A DNA stretch of 64,000 bases, taken from assembly GCA_022578965.1 (NCBI GenBank), contig MU400552.1, positions 1 through 64,000 on the forward strand. Reading direction: 5' to 3'. This document shows positions 47,185 to 58,900 of the stretch, piece after piece. The notes below the pieces were generated by a model. That model worked only from the letters and a program-made list of their open reading frames with translations. It was not told where the DNA came from and made no database searches. Numbering within the stretch: the stretch's first letter is position 1; each line of letters opens with the position of its first letter. A program made the position numbers and the translations under genes. Origin of the DNA: Xylaria sp. FL1777. Lineage: Eukaryota; Ascomycota; Sordariomycetes; Xylariales; Xylariaceae.

Positions 47185-49027
47185 ATGGATCTAAACGAGG
47201 CCCAGACCTATATCCAGGCCTCGCTGCATGGCTTGTTCGAGGCTTTCCAGAGAGTTCCCGGTAGTGCCGTCTTGATCCGATACGTCCGATCGAGCTACCA
47301 GAATGATCCCATCCGGTCTGCCATCGAACTTGTGCTCGTCATCTTCTTCGTGCGCTACCTGCTGTCGCCCTCCTACCCCACCCACGGCTCCAATTACATC
47401 AAACTACGGGAGGATGAGATCGACGAGCTCGTCAGGGATTGGGAGCCAGAGCCCCTCGTCGCTGAGCGGACGGCTTTCGAGGAGAGCGAGGCTGAGAGGA
47501 TACCTGTCGTTGTTGGGTAAGAAAGCAGTGGACCGCTCCGTCACTGATCTCCCCTCTTGCTTGTTTCTTCGGATGCTGACGGACTATGGTGGGCAGCCCG
47601 ACAGGTCCAAAAGTGAAACTTGGAAATGGCAGGACGGTGACGAACCTTGCTTCATACAACTTCTACAACTTCAATGCAAGCGAATCTATAAAAGAAAAGG
47701 CTATACAGACCCTACGAACCTATGGCGTCGGCCCCTGCGGTCCGCCGCAGTTCTACGGCACACAAGATGTTCACATGCAGACTGAGGCCGACATTGCCGC
47801 GTTTCTCGGAACCCAGAGCGCCATCGTCTATGCCCACGCGTTCTCGACCATCACGAGTGTGATTCCCTGCTTCTGCAAGCGTGGCGACGTCATCGTGGCC
47901 GATAAGATGGTGAACTACTCTATACGCAAAGGTTTGGAGGCCTCTCGTAGTTCCATCCGGTGGTATAACCATAATGACATGGGGGATCTCGAGCGTGTCA
48001 TGGCGAAGGTAGCACAGGAACAGGCTAAGAAGAAGATTCTGACGAGGAGATTCGTTGTCACGGAGGCTCTTTTCGAGATGGTTGGCGACTGCTCCGACTT
48101 ACCCAAGCTAGTAAGCAGCCTACTCATCTGCCCCAAACTATGTGCACGTGACGTCACATCACACCCACACGTACTGACAGTTGGCCCAGATTGAACTCAA
48201 GGAGAAATACAAGTTTCGTCTAGCCCTTGACGAGACCAACTCGTTCGGCGTCCTTGGCCGTAATGGGCGTGGGTTGACGGAAGCGCAGAATGTCGATGCG
48301 GAAGCGGTAGATGTCATCGTTGGCTCTCTGTCTGGGCCACTCTGTGCCGCAGGTGGCTTCTGTGCTGGGTCTACGGATGTAGTCAGACATCAGCGCATCA
48401 ATGCGCTCGCCTACACATACTCGGCCGCACTCCCTGCTATGTCGGCTGTGACGGCAAGCGAGACCTTGAACGTGTTGCAGTGTAACCCCGACATATTGAT
48501 CCAATGTCGCGAGAACATCCGCGCAATGCGAGCACAGTTAGACCCCCGTAGCGACTGGGTGACCTGCACAAGCGACCCTGAAAATCCCATCATGATTCTC
48601 GTCTTCAAGCCCGATGTCATCCAATCTCGACGGTTGAGCATTGAGGACCAGGAGCGACTGTTTTCGGACTGCGCGGAGGAGGTAAGTCATCACACCATGT
48701 CATTATTCTCATTGTTACGTTTTCTTCCCCTCTGCCCTTTTGCTTCCCCCTTCCCTTTCAGCCAAGCAATATGGGCTAGATGGACGACTAACGGGCTGGT
48801 TATAGTCACTTGTCAACGGAGTCCTCATCACACGGTTAAAGACGATGCCATTGATTAGTAGTCTTGGGCCCAAGGACACCGATGTCAACATTCAGCCGGC
48901 GCTTAAAGTGTGCATCACGTCGGGGCTGTCGAAGAAAGAGATAGAGAAAGCAGGCGTGATAATCCGACACGCCATCACCAAGGTCATGACTCGGAAGACA
49001 AACCGACTCTCAGGGTCGGCTAGCTGA
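47185..49027 (+). CDS. lcb1: Serine palmitoyltransferase subunit 1 (Lcb1)
   Basis: Four exons: 47185-47516, 47597-48110, 48181-48681, 48806-49027; 522 aa. A membrane segment at about 46-61 anchors it in the ER. The alpha-oxoamine synthase fold follows: NLASYNFYNF, YGVGPCGPPQFYGTQDVH (Cys158 at the position of the human SPTLC1 C133 disease residue), and LDETNSFGVLGRNGRG. As in all Lcb1 subunits, no PLP-binding Lys is found at the TFTKSFG-type site of Lcb2. With Lcb2 it condenses serine and palmitoyl-CoA, the first committed step of sphingolipid synthesis. The Lcb2 partner is not in the window. Confidence 0.95.
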
Positions 49028-49878
49028 TTACTTAGGTATCGTTTCTACCTGCTTCTATCTCTGCGTTTCACGAGCTCATGCCCCGACGTGGCAACCGAGA
49101 GCATTGCTGTATATTTTGTCACGGTCTACGGGTCTACGTAGTGGGTCTGATTATAGGCGACCCAGGCGAATAAGGTGGAAAATAAGCCCACAACATAGAT
49201 TAGATATTAATTGCTAATACATGATAAGTTCGAACGAACTGCCAGATAATTGACGACCTGTTGACGGTGTATCAACGCTAGTCTCAGTCTCTCGAGCGGG
49301 CGGACAGGTCATGTGGCCAGGGAATACGGATACTTTTAGGTGCTGTTGTGGAAGTGCTTGCATTGATTCCGGCAACACAACATGACAGTTATCATGATAT
49401 CACCGAACACCATCACTGACACAGAACCGGCACATGAAGTAGTCAGTTGCGACCCACAGACGATGCATATGTAGGGCGCACTTCTATCTGTGATACATCA
49501 GTACTTCTACGTATATGATTGGGCTATCTTTGAGGGGGGATTATGGTTGTGAGCAGGCACGCTGCATAGGTAGGTAGTTGAGGAGTGACATGTTGAACGT
49601 TCGTACCTGCTGTGAATAGGTGCCTCGATATACAACCTTCCTCTTGTGCGAACAAGGAGATCACCAGAGGTATACATGGGAGTACATACAACGTGTTTGT
49701 GCAAATGCTTCCACCTCAAAGTTCACTTATGTTGAATTTTATCAATAGATGTCAATCAGCCTTGAATTGATATGTATCTAGCTGGTACCTACTACTACTC
49801 TTTTCCCTACATACGTACCACCTACTGTTACTTGTTCTCTCAAATATTACTCTTAACATACCTCCCTCACGCAGCAGA

Positions 49879-50002
49879 TCACAACACAGCACAAGAGCAC
49901 AGGCACAAGTACAAGTACAAGTACAAGCACAACCCGATACAAACATCAACCACAACCACAACCACGACAACGGCAACAACTACAACCACAACCACAACCC
50001 AC
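49879..50002. repeat. ACAAGT / CAACCA tandem tract
   Basis: Imperfect tandem hexamers, first ACAAGT then ACCACA units. Confidence 0.85.
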
Positions 50003-50515
50003 ATATGTAGGTACGTAAGTACGTTCCCGGCGTCGTCTCCAAACTACCCTAGGTATCTCTTGACCTACCTACCTAGGTACGTACCTAGTCCTACCTTATA
50101 CACTTTGCGTCTCTGCACTTACCAAAGGTGACCTCACTCATTCACTCTCTTAGTTTCAGGCTCTAGTTAGCTTGTGAGACTCCTCGCAGCTACCTCCAAG
50201 ACATCCCATCTCGCGGCTTGAGTTGCGCACTCACTCCTTTCCCACTCTCGGCTCAGCATTGTCAAGCTTATCAGTCAGTCGGTCGGCCTGTCATACAGCC
50301 AACCCGGGATACAACAACGCACCAAACCGTCAAGCAACCTACAACCTGCAACCTGCAATCTACAATCTGCAATCTGCAGTAGACATCCCCCAGTATATCA
50401 CCACCTACAGCCTATACATACATAGCCTAGTTTTCGTCGTTCTTTTACTGCATCCTTCTTTTGACAATTCAAGACATACGACATACTCGTACTGCTTCTA
50501 CTCCCACGATCGAAG

Positions 50516-51094
50516 GTAAGTTCTTTTCCCTTCTCTTCCGTTCTCTCTCTGCTTCTCTTCTTGACACCCCCCCATAAACGAGAAGCGCTATAACGACGCC
50601 ATTGCATCCCTTGTCTCAGTATATCCTCTCATAATCTCCCTTGTCATTCCCCGTCTCTTCGCCTTTGGAGATCTTCGAGGAACGCGCATTCCGTGCTGTG
50701 TCTCTTGTTGCCACGACTCGCCCTTCGACTGTGAACGTTGCTTCGCTGTCGGGGCAACTTCTGCCAATCTCAATCTCCCACCACCACCTACTTCATCAAC
50801 TCGCTCTCGACCCTTTTCGTGCCCTCGAGTCCTACCCCCAAGTCCCATCCTCGATTCTTACCACCAGTAAACACCACATGTCCATCCTCCTGCCCCTTTG
50901 TCAACCCTTCCATCTGCTGCCCTTCTGTCCTGCTTGTAATCCCTGCGCCTGATGGACATTGATTGATGGCCCGGATCCTGTTGTTTACCGCTTTCATGCC
51001 CTTAATTCGGTTTCTTTCTCATCACTCTCTCAAATAACTCACAGTCATTCGTTTTCTTGTTTTGGTAGTCAATTGCCGCGTGCTAACAACCTAG
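50516..51094 (+). other. Candidate 5' UTR intron of the GH17 gene
   Basis: Donor GAAG|GTAAGTTC at 50516, a long pyrimidine-rich body, and branch GCTAAC followed by CCTAG at 51092-51094, some 96 bp before the ATG. A long leader intron would suit a highly expressed wall protein. Inferred from signals only. Confidence 0.3.
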
Positions 51095-51190
51095 TCACTC
51101 GTTATTGTTCCCTGTCGTCCCGCGCGCCATACTCTCATTCCCGAAGCGTTTCTAACCTCGACAACTTTAGCCTTTAGCCACTCCGCAATC

Positions 51191-52536
51191 ATGAGGCTCT
51201 TTGCCATCTCTCTTGCACTTCTTTCCCTCCTTCGTCTGTCGGTCGGACAGCCTAGTAAGTCCCATGTACAATACCAGTTACTGAGAAACAACAAGCGTCG
51301 CTGACTGGCCAACCAGGACATGGCCACGGTAATTTCCGACACCGAGCCAACCGCGCTTTCATTCCGAAGAGAGACAAAATCACCATCGGCGACGCTGATT
51401 TTCCTGGCCCTACTGAATTTCCAGAGGTTGTTGTCTATGTTGATCAGTATGGAAACCCTATTCGTACCGCTACTGAGACCGTCGTCTATATACCAAAGGA
51501 AACGCCGGTCTCCGAGGCATCCAGCCTCCTCCCTCCTCCTCCTCCGCCACCTGATTCCGCAACTCCAGTAGCGGCATCTGCTCCCGTTTCGTCGCCATCC
51601 CCTCTACCGTCAGCTGCCGAGTCCGCTCCAGAGCCGAGCTCTAAGCAGCAGCCCAGCTCGGCGGCTCCGGTAGCAACTTCTGCCTCCGTCCCACTACCTG
51701 ATTCCTCTGAACCGAATACATCCTCTTTTGGTAGTAGTCTTCACGGTGTGACGTATTCTCCTTACAAGGGCAATGGCAATTGCAAAACTGCAGACGAAGT
51801 CGACAGAGACTTCTCCCTCTTCTCTAAGAATTATGGAGTTGTCCGTCTGTACGGTGTGGACTGTGATCAAGTTTCCACGGTTTACAAAGCAGCAAAGAAG
51901 TACGGAAACAAGCTCTTCTTGGGTATCTTTGACATTGATACAGTAGAGTCGGCGGTGGCCACCATGGCTGCTGGCCTTAAGAATGACTGGAGTATGGTTG
52001 ACACTGTGTCTGTTGGCAACGAACTTGTCAACAACGGCCGCGCGACAGTGGACCAATCACTCGCAGCACTAAACAGAGCACGCTCTTCGCTGCGAGCGGC
52101 GGGATATTCGGGTCCTGTTGTCATTGTAGACACATTCGTGGCAGTTCTTCGCCACCCAGAGCTCTGTGATCAATCAGATTACTGTGCCATCAACTGCCAT
52201 CCCTTCTTTGACCCGAACACGGGAGCGCCCGAGGCCGGCAAATTCGTGAATTCTATAGTGCAGAATATCCGAAGCAAGCTATCCCATCCAACCAAGCGTG
52301 TCGTGGTTACCGAGACCGGGTGGCCGTGGCAAGGTCAGCCCAATGGCGCTGCCATTCCTGGCCTAGATCACCAGTCAAACGCCATTTCGTCGATTAAGGA
52401 CACATTTAGCAGCAATGCGGCTGACGTTTTTCTGTTTACTGCCTTCAATGACCTATGGAAGAAGGCCGAGGCGGGTACGTTTATGGCGGAGCAATTCTGG
52501 GGTATGGGAGGACGCTACTCGCCCAGCGATCAATAG
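51191..52536 (+). CDS. Secreted GH17 cell-wall glucanase/transglucosylase
   Basis: Two exons, 51191-51254 and 51317-52536; 427 aa. Exon 1 encodes a signal peptide (MRLFAISLALLSLLRLSVG). A KR pair at 39-40 suggests Kex2 processing. A Pro/Ser/Ala-rich linker (about 85-155) leads to the GH17 domain starting at HGVTYSPYKGNGNCKTADEV. The probable acid/base is Glu257 (SVGNELVN) and the nucleophile Glu354 (VVVTETGWPWQG). The layout matches the soluble wall beta-1,3-glucan-modifying proteins Scw4/Scw10 and Aspergillus BtgE relatives. There is no GPI-anchor signal at the C-terminus (it ends SPSDQ), so the protein is probably retained in the wall covalently or through disulfides. Confidence 0.92.
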
Positions 52537-55500
52537 GTCAGATGAAGAAGAGAATATGGAGTGGATCACATGAATTTTACGCACAAGACACAGGAATACG
52601 ACGAACAGATTGGTTGATGACGGGAAATGAACCAGTTTGGTTGGAAGGTATATGAGCTGAAGACGTGGTACGATTTTGCAAGTTGCAAGCATCCTTCCTT
52701 TCTTCCTGTTAAAAATCAATGCTTGAGGCTATATCTTACTTCTATACTCTGCACTTGAGATCCCGTGATATAACGTGACTTGACTTATGTTGGTTTTCTT
52801 GTCTTTGCTATGAAGGACTTTCTGATCAGATCCACCATTTTCGCCAGTGGATATTGGATTATTTATAGTTTGTAGAACACCAATGGAAGTGGTGGGCTGG
52901 CGGGTTAATTGTCTTTACACTCCAGAGTACATATAGTCATTGACAAACAACGGTTCAGCCGATAACCTAACCTAGAGACCTCTTCTTAAATGCCGAAGCC
53001 ATTCACGCAATTTTTCTAACAGCCTGTGACATACCGGGCCGCATCGTGTACATCTATGTTCAGCTCTACCACCCGGTGTACAGATCTCGAATGCCAAAGT
53101 TACACCTTTTCGTCCACGGCTCGACGTACACCTACACTCGAGCAGGTAGAGAGAGCTATTAAGACCGAATCCCGTATTTATCGTCCCAGGACCCGTCGCA
53201 GATAGAGTTACTCTATATGTTGGCCCGGCGTATCCGAAACTGACGAAATCCTAGGCTTCGGGCTATTATTCACTTGCTGTTGAGGAGAGCATGAACGGGT
53301 CGACAAAGTGATATACGCCCGTCCCTACTTCGGACCAGGGCTCGTCATCCGTTTAGCGGTGGTGCACTCAACCAACAGACTCGTTCTCACTAACATTGCC
53401 AGAGTGCTCGGAAACTCGCTCGCTGGAACTGACTACGGTACACAGTATTACATGCGGTAAAGGGAAAGATGCTCTACAAATTCCCAGCGTCCATGATAGA
53501 AAGCAGTGTGGTAAGAGTGGGCCATGCAGCCAGAGATATCCAGCAGTCCGTAAAGCAAGGGCTTGGGGCATTGACTTCAGTTATAATAAGATCCTATGGC
53601 CTTGAGGCTCGTTAGCCACCCAGAAACCTTGTCACCATATGGTAGAAGGTCTGAGTCTATATATACTATACAGTTCTATCGACCTCCGGCATTAGTGACA
53701 GTTCTCAACATGTCTCGAATAAGCGAGGGCTAGACAGCTTCACAAAGATTAATAGTTTGCTGTTTAAATATTAAACAATATCCTATAAACATCATGCGTT
53801 GAAACCCCCAAAAATTGATATTGACGAGTTACGTGGCTCGTTAGCGTATGGTATAATATTACAGCAGGTGTAGTTATGTATTTTCAAGGGAAATGATGGC
53901 GTTTTGGCATTGATCAATATTATCATTACGTTCGACTTTCTGCATTTCTGTGCCTCTTGGCTAGAAGCATATAAATAGCGAAAGCTGACTGCACCAATGA
54001 TTCTGCAAAGGTTACACTTTAAAAATGCATGTATTCTCTACTAGAATAGTACCATTGGTACAGCATCTTACTCTGCTTCGGTACAAAAGTATATCGTCTG
54101 TGAATATTAGCATCATAGAAAAACTTTAGTAACTTGTTGGCGAGCTGCTCTCTATGATTCTATAGATGTGGTCTTTGAAAGACATCGATCCTTTTACTCT
54201 ATTCGTCAGTATACAATTTCCGACATTCCTCTCGCACTATCTGATTTGAAATTTGAGTTGTTCGAGAGTGATTGAGTCGGCTATATTAGTGTGCTGGGGT
54301 ACTGGAGCCCCTTTCTCCTTTTTACGTATCACAAGAGAATATGCAGAGCATGGATTGTCCTGAGACGGGTGTATTTGCTCCTGATATTGATCCCAGCTCC
54401 CGGGATCATTGACACAACTTATCTCTAACGCAAATTTCTGAATACAAACGGTTGGATGGGGCACTCGGCCGCTCGGCAAGGCCTTCACGGTGAGCGGATA
54501 TCTCGTAGACTTGCCCAGAAAGCTTGATCAGCTGGTCTTGGTAAGAGCGGCACTGAAGATGCTCTCTTCTACAGCGATTGCTGGGAGCTGCGACTTGGGA
54601 CTGGTGATATGCTAGGCAGGGAATGATAATGGACTAGTATCTGGCTACGCTGAGTGAGCTGTGTGGCGACTTATACATAGCCTGAGTGCGGTCACGACAC
54701 TGATGAGTTATGCTCATGACGGGGTGGCGTTGGTAGGCTTGTGACCCTTTCTGTCGCTAGATTCTATTCTTCGTAATATATAGTCTGAATATACCTGCTT
54801 TGGAACAAAAGAAGCAAAGTCTATTGAGGAGACTAACCTAGCCATCTGTCTCTGGGGTAGTTCGTGACATTGCTAGCATACAGTATATGTATAATTACGA
54901 TATCTATCTGCTGAAGGGGTTAAAGAGTATGGGTAGATATACATATTGTTCGTATCAGTCAAGTCGCGGATAGTAGGTGTCTAGAGAATTAAGTAGGACT
55001 ATGCTTTCGGTGGGGGTCTCGTTGATGCCAGTTATGATATGAGTCGGAGTGGCAGCCCTTAACACTCAGTTATCCCCACTGATCAGCTTTCTCGAAAGAA
55101 CCTTGAATAAGAGGCTGGGTAGGAAATCCTGTGCCACGACTTCCTGACTAGGTTCATGAGTCTTCACACCTCTTTAAACTACCTTGTTCGAAAACTAGAA
55201 TTTATTCGATGTCATGGATATCCAGCAACCGTCTATTTTACTTCAGTTGTTCCTCGGGTATGGTATGCTTAGGGCGAGAGTATCAGTTAAGCACCTACCC
55301 TTTGACTATCTGCCAATCTTCTGTCAATCATTGTTCTGCTTTGACTTATCTTTAATTACATTAACCACTGCATTTTAAGTTTCAGAAGTACTTCTTTCTT
55401 TTTTTCTAATATCCTAAGAGTTACATTTGCTGGAAATAATGCCGGGGCAGGACATCGTCCAAATTACTTTGGTCAAAGCAGGATTTCATAGAAAGGCAGC

Positions 55501-55993
55501 AGACATTAACTACTACATACAGAATTTCGAAAACCATACTACCAAAGAAGGATACTGGCTATCCTTATAGGAACATACCACTGTTACTATCTGACAAGTT
55601 ACTGCCCGTAGTCAACACTGATACACACATGCCACATAGATTTTGCTTGTGAAAACGTTGCATTAGCACTTATAAACCGGTCCTCTAGTACCTCGTCAGG
55701 TAGATATTTTAGTTAAATATATAGTGAGTTCACAGCCTTGGTAGGAAAGACCAATGCAATAATCAAGACCATCCTCTTATTCATATAGAAAGAAACCAAG
55801 TATTTATGTCTGCAAGTCTAACGAAACAGTATAGCGTAGTAAAAGATGTGTACCATGCCGCTTTCAAAAATCAATACAAGAGCATCACAAATTAATGCTA
55901 AGCTTCGCCGCAATGCCTATCTGACCCAGGCAGAAAACCGTTATGCCTTGCCGCGTAGCCATTATATTATGATACAGGAGTTCATAAAACAGT
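52537..55993. other. Convergent intergenic region GH17 / fks1
   Basis: 3.4 kb with no recognised gene. One ATG-less open frame with six cysteines (minus strand, 52972-53250) is discussed in the findings. A Cys-containing 69-codon frame lies at 53396-53605 (+), and an 83-codon frame at 54237-54488 (-). The remainder is AT-leaning and featureless. Confidence 0.5.
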
Positions 55994-58900
55994 CTATAGG
56001 AATCGGAATTTGTTGTCACTACTAGACGAATCCGTCTGTTTAGCAGCAGCTTCCGTCCATGAAGCCGTACCAGGCCCAGTGTATCCAGGGGAGGCAGTAC
56101 CCGTCTCATTGCGACCACGAGTATTGTCCTTCAAGTTGAAATTGTTGGGCTGGATCAGGGGGAACGGTAACTGCTTGTTCAGTGAGGCTACGGTTTTATC
56201 GCTGATGATCAACTTGCCACCAACGGCAGGTCCAACAATTAGGGCGACGAAAAGGATCAAGAGCGTAAAATAGAGCACGGCATAGCGTATTACACGTCTT
56301 CTGCGGAGTTTGGACTGCTTCATTGAGTAGATGGGTGGTCGAATTTGACGGCTGATGAACAAGATTAGTAAAATGGCTCACGACAAAAAAACGAGTTTAC
56401 GTTTACATACCTTGGGCGTAACCAGAAGAGCATAATCGAATGCAGCTTGTCAATCTGCGGAACAAGAATGACAGGTAACATTATGAATAAGAGAACATGA
56501 CCAAGAAGGAAGTCGGCGGCAAACATGCTCAATTCCGTAATTTTACATAGCAGTTCACGAGCTGGTTGGGAAACTGTGTGCCAACCCAAAGAATACCATT
56601 TACCCGTCCAGAATGCGATGTTGGCCTGATCAGTCTTTAGCTCACGAGTGAGAGCCGTCGAGATAATGAGCTTGAGTATAAAGCGCTGGACGGCGATGAC
56701 TGTGATCATTCCTAGAAGGGTCTTGGTAAAGTCGAAGCTTTCGAGGAAGAACATAACCTCAAAGAAGACGATAAGGATAATGACTGCTATGGCATGGGCA
56801 ATAGCTGCTAGAACACTTCCGAACTTCTTACAACACATACTTAGGAGAGGACCAGCACAGCATGCCAACGCGAAGAAGAAGAATAAGACTCCAGCATTAA
56901 CGGCAATTGGAGCTAGCGCAACAATGCCCACACGAATGAGAGACGATGTAGCCGTTGCACTGGGATCGTTGGCCTTGACACCAGTCTGGGCGTTAATGAA
57001 GAGATACGGAATTAGTGTTGAGGCGACGAGTAGGAGAGGGGAAACTATCTCGCCGAAGAAGACATTGGTGATAGCCGCGCGAGGAACATCGGCAGATAGC
57101 TTGGCAGAAGGGTCACCCAAGGCCTTGCGCTTATAACCTGTGATCCTGGTACGAGACAACCGACAGTAGGCGATCCATGAAGACGAGTGTGATCGCGAGT
57201 TTCCGCGAGACAGCCAACGAAGGAAATCGCGATAGTCGATAAAAAAGTCGTTCCAAGCAAATTGATGCGGGTTATAAAGGAACGGGCAAATGACCAAGGC
57301 AAGAAGAGACACCCAGAAGTAGATGAGCGCACCTTGCCAGACCGTTAAGGATGCGAAAAGCAGTGATAACAGCAGGCGTGACCCCATGTATATGCACGGC
57401 CCAGCAAAGCGGGAGTACAAGACACCAAACGGAATACGTGCAGTTGCAAAACCACGACCGGTTCCAATGTAGCGGGCACCACCGAAAGAGAGATCCTGTG
57501 TAACCGAGTTCGCATAGATTTGGGTCACAAAGACCTCGAAAAGGGGAGAGCCCGAGAAGAACTGCTTGGTAAAACGAGTGGCAGCGCGCAGAACACCACG
57601 CTCTGTTAGCTCTTGGACGACCAGAGGAATGTAAGCCAAGAAGAAGACGACGAAGATGGATATGACACATCGCCACATCCAGTCCATGAGAGCGTCCGTA
57701 TTATTGCAGCCAGTGGGATAGAGGGGATCGGTAATGGGCACATTAACATTATAGTCACACCTAACCGTCTCATGGCGTATGACACCGATGTTGATGGCGA
57801 CGAGCATAAAGACTTGAACCGAAAGGAGGATGAATATGTTTTGGACGTGGAAACCAGCATGGGCATAATAGAAGGAGAGGAAGCGATCCAATGGCAACTG
57901 CGTACCCAGATAGTAGTATTCCCGAGAAAGTAGCTGTTCACCCATGCCAGTGCCGATCTTAGTCGTAAAGTTGAGAATTGAACCAAAGCCCAAATCACGA
58001 CCCTTACCGCACTGGTAATATTCGCAGTGCTTGATACGGCCACCACGTAATATCGCAGTCATACCGGCATAGATATCCTCATTCAAATGCAAGCCTTTCT
58101 GAGCCTTGGACACGCCACCTCGTGTAGTCATAAAGATACCATTCAGGAAATCCGGATGACCGTAATGAAGTTTTCCGCCAATTTGGGCCAGAGTTCTTGC
58201 AAATAGCGTACCGAATGTTTGTTCCTTACCAGCGGCAACGTCACCTAGGATACCAATGTTCTCGGAGAAGATATACTCACGAGCACCAAGAATGGCAACA
58301 GGAGCATGAACCTCGTTTTTGATACCAGGGGTATACGGCGATACATTTTCTGTCTTCATCTCCTCGAATTCTGCTAAGACAGAACGGATCTTTAGACATT
58401 CTTCCAAATAGTTGTCTTGGTTGGCGTCAATGAGCTGAATGTACTCGCCACGGTAAAAGATGATGGCGTGGTTTTGGTTATCAGATTTGCCATCTCCTAA
58501 AACGGGATTACCAGAGAGCTGAATTCGGAACTTGGGCTTTCTCAACCCACTCTCCAAGATCTCGGAGTGGCCGTCAATTAGAGCAGAATAGATGCGTGGT
58601 TCTTCGCCTTCAGCAACTGGAGGCTCCTCGTCAAGGTACGCGATCTGAAGATCAGGATATGCTCGAAGAAGGAACTCGGCATTCTCCATTTCCTCCTTCT
58701 TGAACTTCGCGTATCTCTGCATAGACACAATAAGCTTGAACTTACGGCGCGCCATTCTCTCGAGTTCACGCTCTAGCTTATCCGAATTACCACCAAACAT
58801 CTGAACAACTTCAGGGTTTTCCACACGATATAATAGCTTGATCGCACGGCTGTAATTCATGAAGCCAGAAATGGTACGGTAGAGCGTTTGTGATCGAAGT

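Larger units (their letters stand above)
49028..51190. other. Intergenic and 5' leader of the GH17 gene
   Basis: No coding gene seen. It holds tandem ACAAGT and CAACCA units (49879-50002), a TACCTAGGTA cluster (50064-50090), then about 1 kb of strongly pyrimidine-rich DNA. A candidate 5' UTR intron is listed separately. Confidence 0.5.

Noticed and set aside
49879..50002. CRISPR-like tandem array
   Set aside because: The units are short hexamer microsatellites without spacers, and the genome is eukaryotic.
54237..54488. 83-codon minus-strand frame
   Set aside because: No recognisable domain, start context or neighbouring exon.
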